Source of the DNA: Clostridia bacterium
GTDB lineage: Bacteria > Bacillota > Clostridia > Christensenellales > UBA1242
DNA length: 5,984 nt
Reading direction: 5' to 3'
Assembly (NCBI GenBank): GCA_017503445.1
Contig: JAFVTB010000112.1
Span: 1 to 5,984 of the forward strand
Part shown: positions 4,868 to 5,984 of the stretch, one piece after another
Layout: the number at the start of each line of letters is the position of its first letter
Position numbering within the stretch: position 1 is the stretch's first letter
The notes under the pieces: model-generated
What the model saw: only the letters and a program-made list of their open reading frames with translations
Database searches by the model: none
Told to the model about the DNA's origin: nothing
Position numbers and translations under genes: made by a program

Positions 4868-5984
4868 TTACCAAAACTTTGCCACATCCCCAACAAAACT
4901 GAAAATGTTATTTGATTTTACTGCATGGCGGGTTAAAACATCATCTTCAAACAGCAAATGATTTTCAAGATAAATGCTGATTTTGCCCACAATTTGCTCT
5001 TGCCTGATTGGCGCTTGCAAGGTTTGTGGCACATCCAAAACAACATTCACCCGAAGGCGTTCTTCTTCTGTCAACGGATATGAAAATTTTTGTCTTGAAA
5101 ACAACCGTACATTATTTCGGCGTCCATGTTTCACTTCAATTTCCCCCAAAATATCATAACTTTCCACCAGCGGCACAAGGCGATAGGTTTGAAAAGATTT
5201 TTCCATAAGCCGCGCGCACTCTTCAAACATATCTCCGCAATTCAAAACCGCGCAAACCACGTTCATCTCCCCGCGTTTTGCACTTGAAACAAAGCATCGA
5301 CCGGCATTATCAGTGAAGCCGGTTTTCACACCATTGCACCCATCAAAACTTTTCAAAAGGCGGTTTTTATTTTTCAAAAAACGGCTTTTCACTTCACTGT
5401 TTCCACTTATCACCGCACTTTTTGTTGTGGATATTTCATAAAAATCAGGATTTTCAAGGGCTTTGGCGCTGACAAGTGCAAGGTCATACGCCGTTGTGAA
5501 ATGCCCTGCTTCATCAAGCCCGTGCGGGTTTTTAAATTGACTGCTGGAAGCGCCCGCATTTTGCGCAGTTTTTTGCATCATTTGGCAAAATGTTGGGATA
5601 TCCCCGCCAATGTGATATGCAAGCGCCGTTGCAGCATCATTCCCCGATGGAAGCATCATGCCAAGAAGCAGCTCTTTCACCGACAAAACCTCATTTTTTC
5701 GAAGATAAATCGAAGTTCCTTCAATCCCCACCGCGCGATCATCAATATGCACCATTTCTTCAAGGTTTGTGCAATTTTCAAGCACCGTCAGTGCCGTAAA
5801 AACCTTTGTTGTGCTGGCCATTGCAAGTGGTTTATGGGCATTTTTTTCAAACAAAACCCTGCCAGTTGACTGTTCAAGCACACACATTGCTTTTGCGCTG
5901 GACGGCGCGTCAAAAGTTTGTGCGAAAGCAGGGGTTGGGCTTTGGCAAAAAGCGCAGCAAACCGCCAAAACCGCCGCGCAAAAC
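4868..5984 (-). CDS. D-alanyl-D-alanine carboxypeptidase (DacF-like, peptidase S11), 5' end outside window
   Basis: This penicillin-binding protein removes the terminal D-Ala from peptidoglycan pentapeptides outside the membrane. Counting from the TTG codon at 5966-5968, the catalytic motifs are all present: STTK (Ser52 nucleophile, Lys55), SGN (108-110) and KTG (215-217), with NPHGLD at 147-152. About 265-351 fits the beta-rich PBP5 C-terminal domain, and the tail NNIFSFVGDVAKFW is a short putative membrane-binding helix. The frame stays open above 5968 (FCAAV before it). Those residues extend the hydrophobic core of a signal peptide that ends at AFA-Q (14-17), so the true start lies just beyond the window and TTG 5968 is not it. 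It ends with TAA at 4868-4870. DacA, DacB and DacF cannot be told apart here. It belongs to the same strand group as the Rho-like gene, 63 bases upstream of it. Confidence 0.93.
   Translation of the reverse strand, partial: FCAAVLAVCCAFCQSPTPAFAQTFDAPSSAKAMCVLEQSTGRVLFEKNAHKPLAMASTTKVFTALTVLENCTNLEEMVHIDDRAVGIEGTSIYLRKNEVLSVKELLLGMMLPSGNDAATALAYHIGGDIPTFCQMMQKTAQNAGASSSQFKNPHGLDEAGHFTTAYDLALVSAKALENPDFYEISTTKSAVISGNSEVKSRFLKNKNRLLKSFDGCNGVKTGFTDNAGRCFVSSAKRGEMNVVCAVLNCGDMFEECARLMEKSFQTYRLVPLVESYDILGEIEVKHGRRNNVRLFSRQKFSYPLTEEERLRVNVVLDVPQTLQAPIRQEQIVGKISIYLENHLLFEDDVLTRHAVKSNNIFSFVGDVAKFW

Noticed and set aside
1..5984. tRNA, rRNA, CRISPR array, insertion sequence or attachment site
   Set aside because: I saw no cloverleaf, no regularly spaced direct repeats with unique spacers, and no transposase or integrase motif. 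Nearly all bases are accounted for by three genes and two short intergenic gaps.

Overview
The window holds three genes, all on the minus strand (transcribed right to left), with no RNA genes, CRISPR or insertion sequences. The DNA is moderately AT-rich. It has near-consensus sigma-70/sigma-A type promoters, good Shine-Dalgarno sites, a DacF-like D-Ala-D-Ala carboxypeptidase and an InlB-type repeat surface protein. Together these suggest a Gram-positive-type Bacillota, perhaps an uncultured gut clostridium or relative. That placement is inference; no marker gene is present.

Right end (4868-5984): a secreted serine D-Ala-D-Ala carboxypeptidase (peptidase S11 / low-molecular-weight PBP). Its start lies beyond the window, but the signal peptide end, all three catalytic motifs and the C-terminal domain are visible. 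Middle (3737-4804): a complete 355-residue protein that follows the layout of transcription termination factor Rho (Rho_N, basic linker, OB-fold RNA-binding domain, RecA-like domain). Its Walker A and catalytic glutamate regions are degenerate, and it stops just where Rho's R-loop and C-terminal part should begin. It has its own promoter, RBS and intrinsic terminator, so it looks like a maintained Rho-derived pseudo-ATPase rather than debris. This is the most unusual item here.

Left 60% (1-3570): one open frame of 1190 codons that starts at a TTG and runs off the left edge. It encodes an exported, Thr/Ser/Asn-rich surface protein with one canonical InlB B-repeat and a long array of divergent InlB-type repeats. 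Because its stop lies outside the window, a caller that needs both ends misses it and reports only shadow ORFs.

The 166-base gap at 3571-3736 holds the Rho-like gene's terminator, a chain of alternating GCAAAAAA/TTTTTTGC inverted repeats, and the surface-protein promoter. Two of the three genes act at the cell envelope. The Rho-like protein between them may modulate transcription, but nothing in the sequence shows its target.
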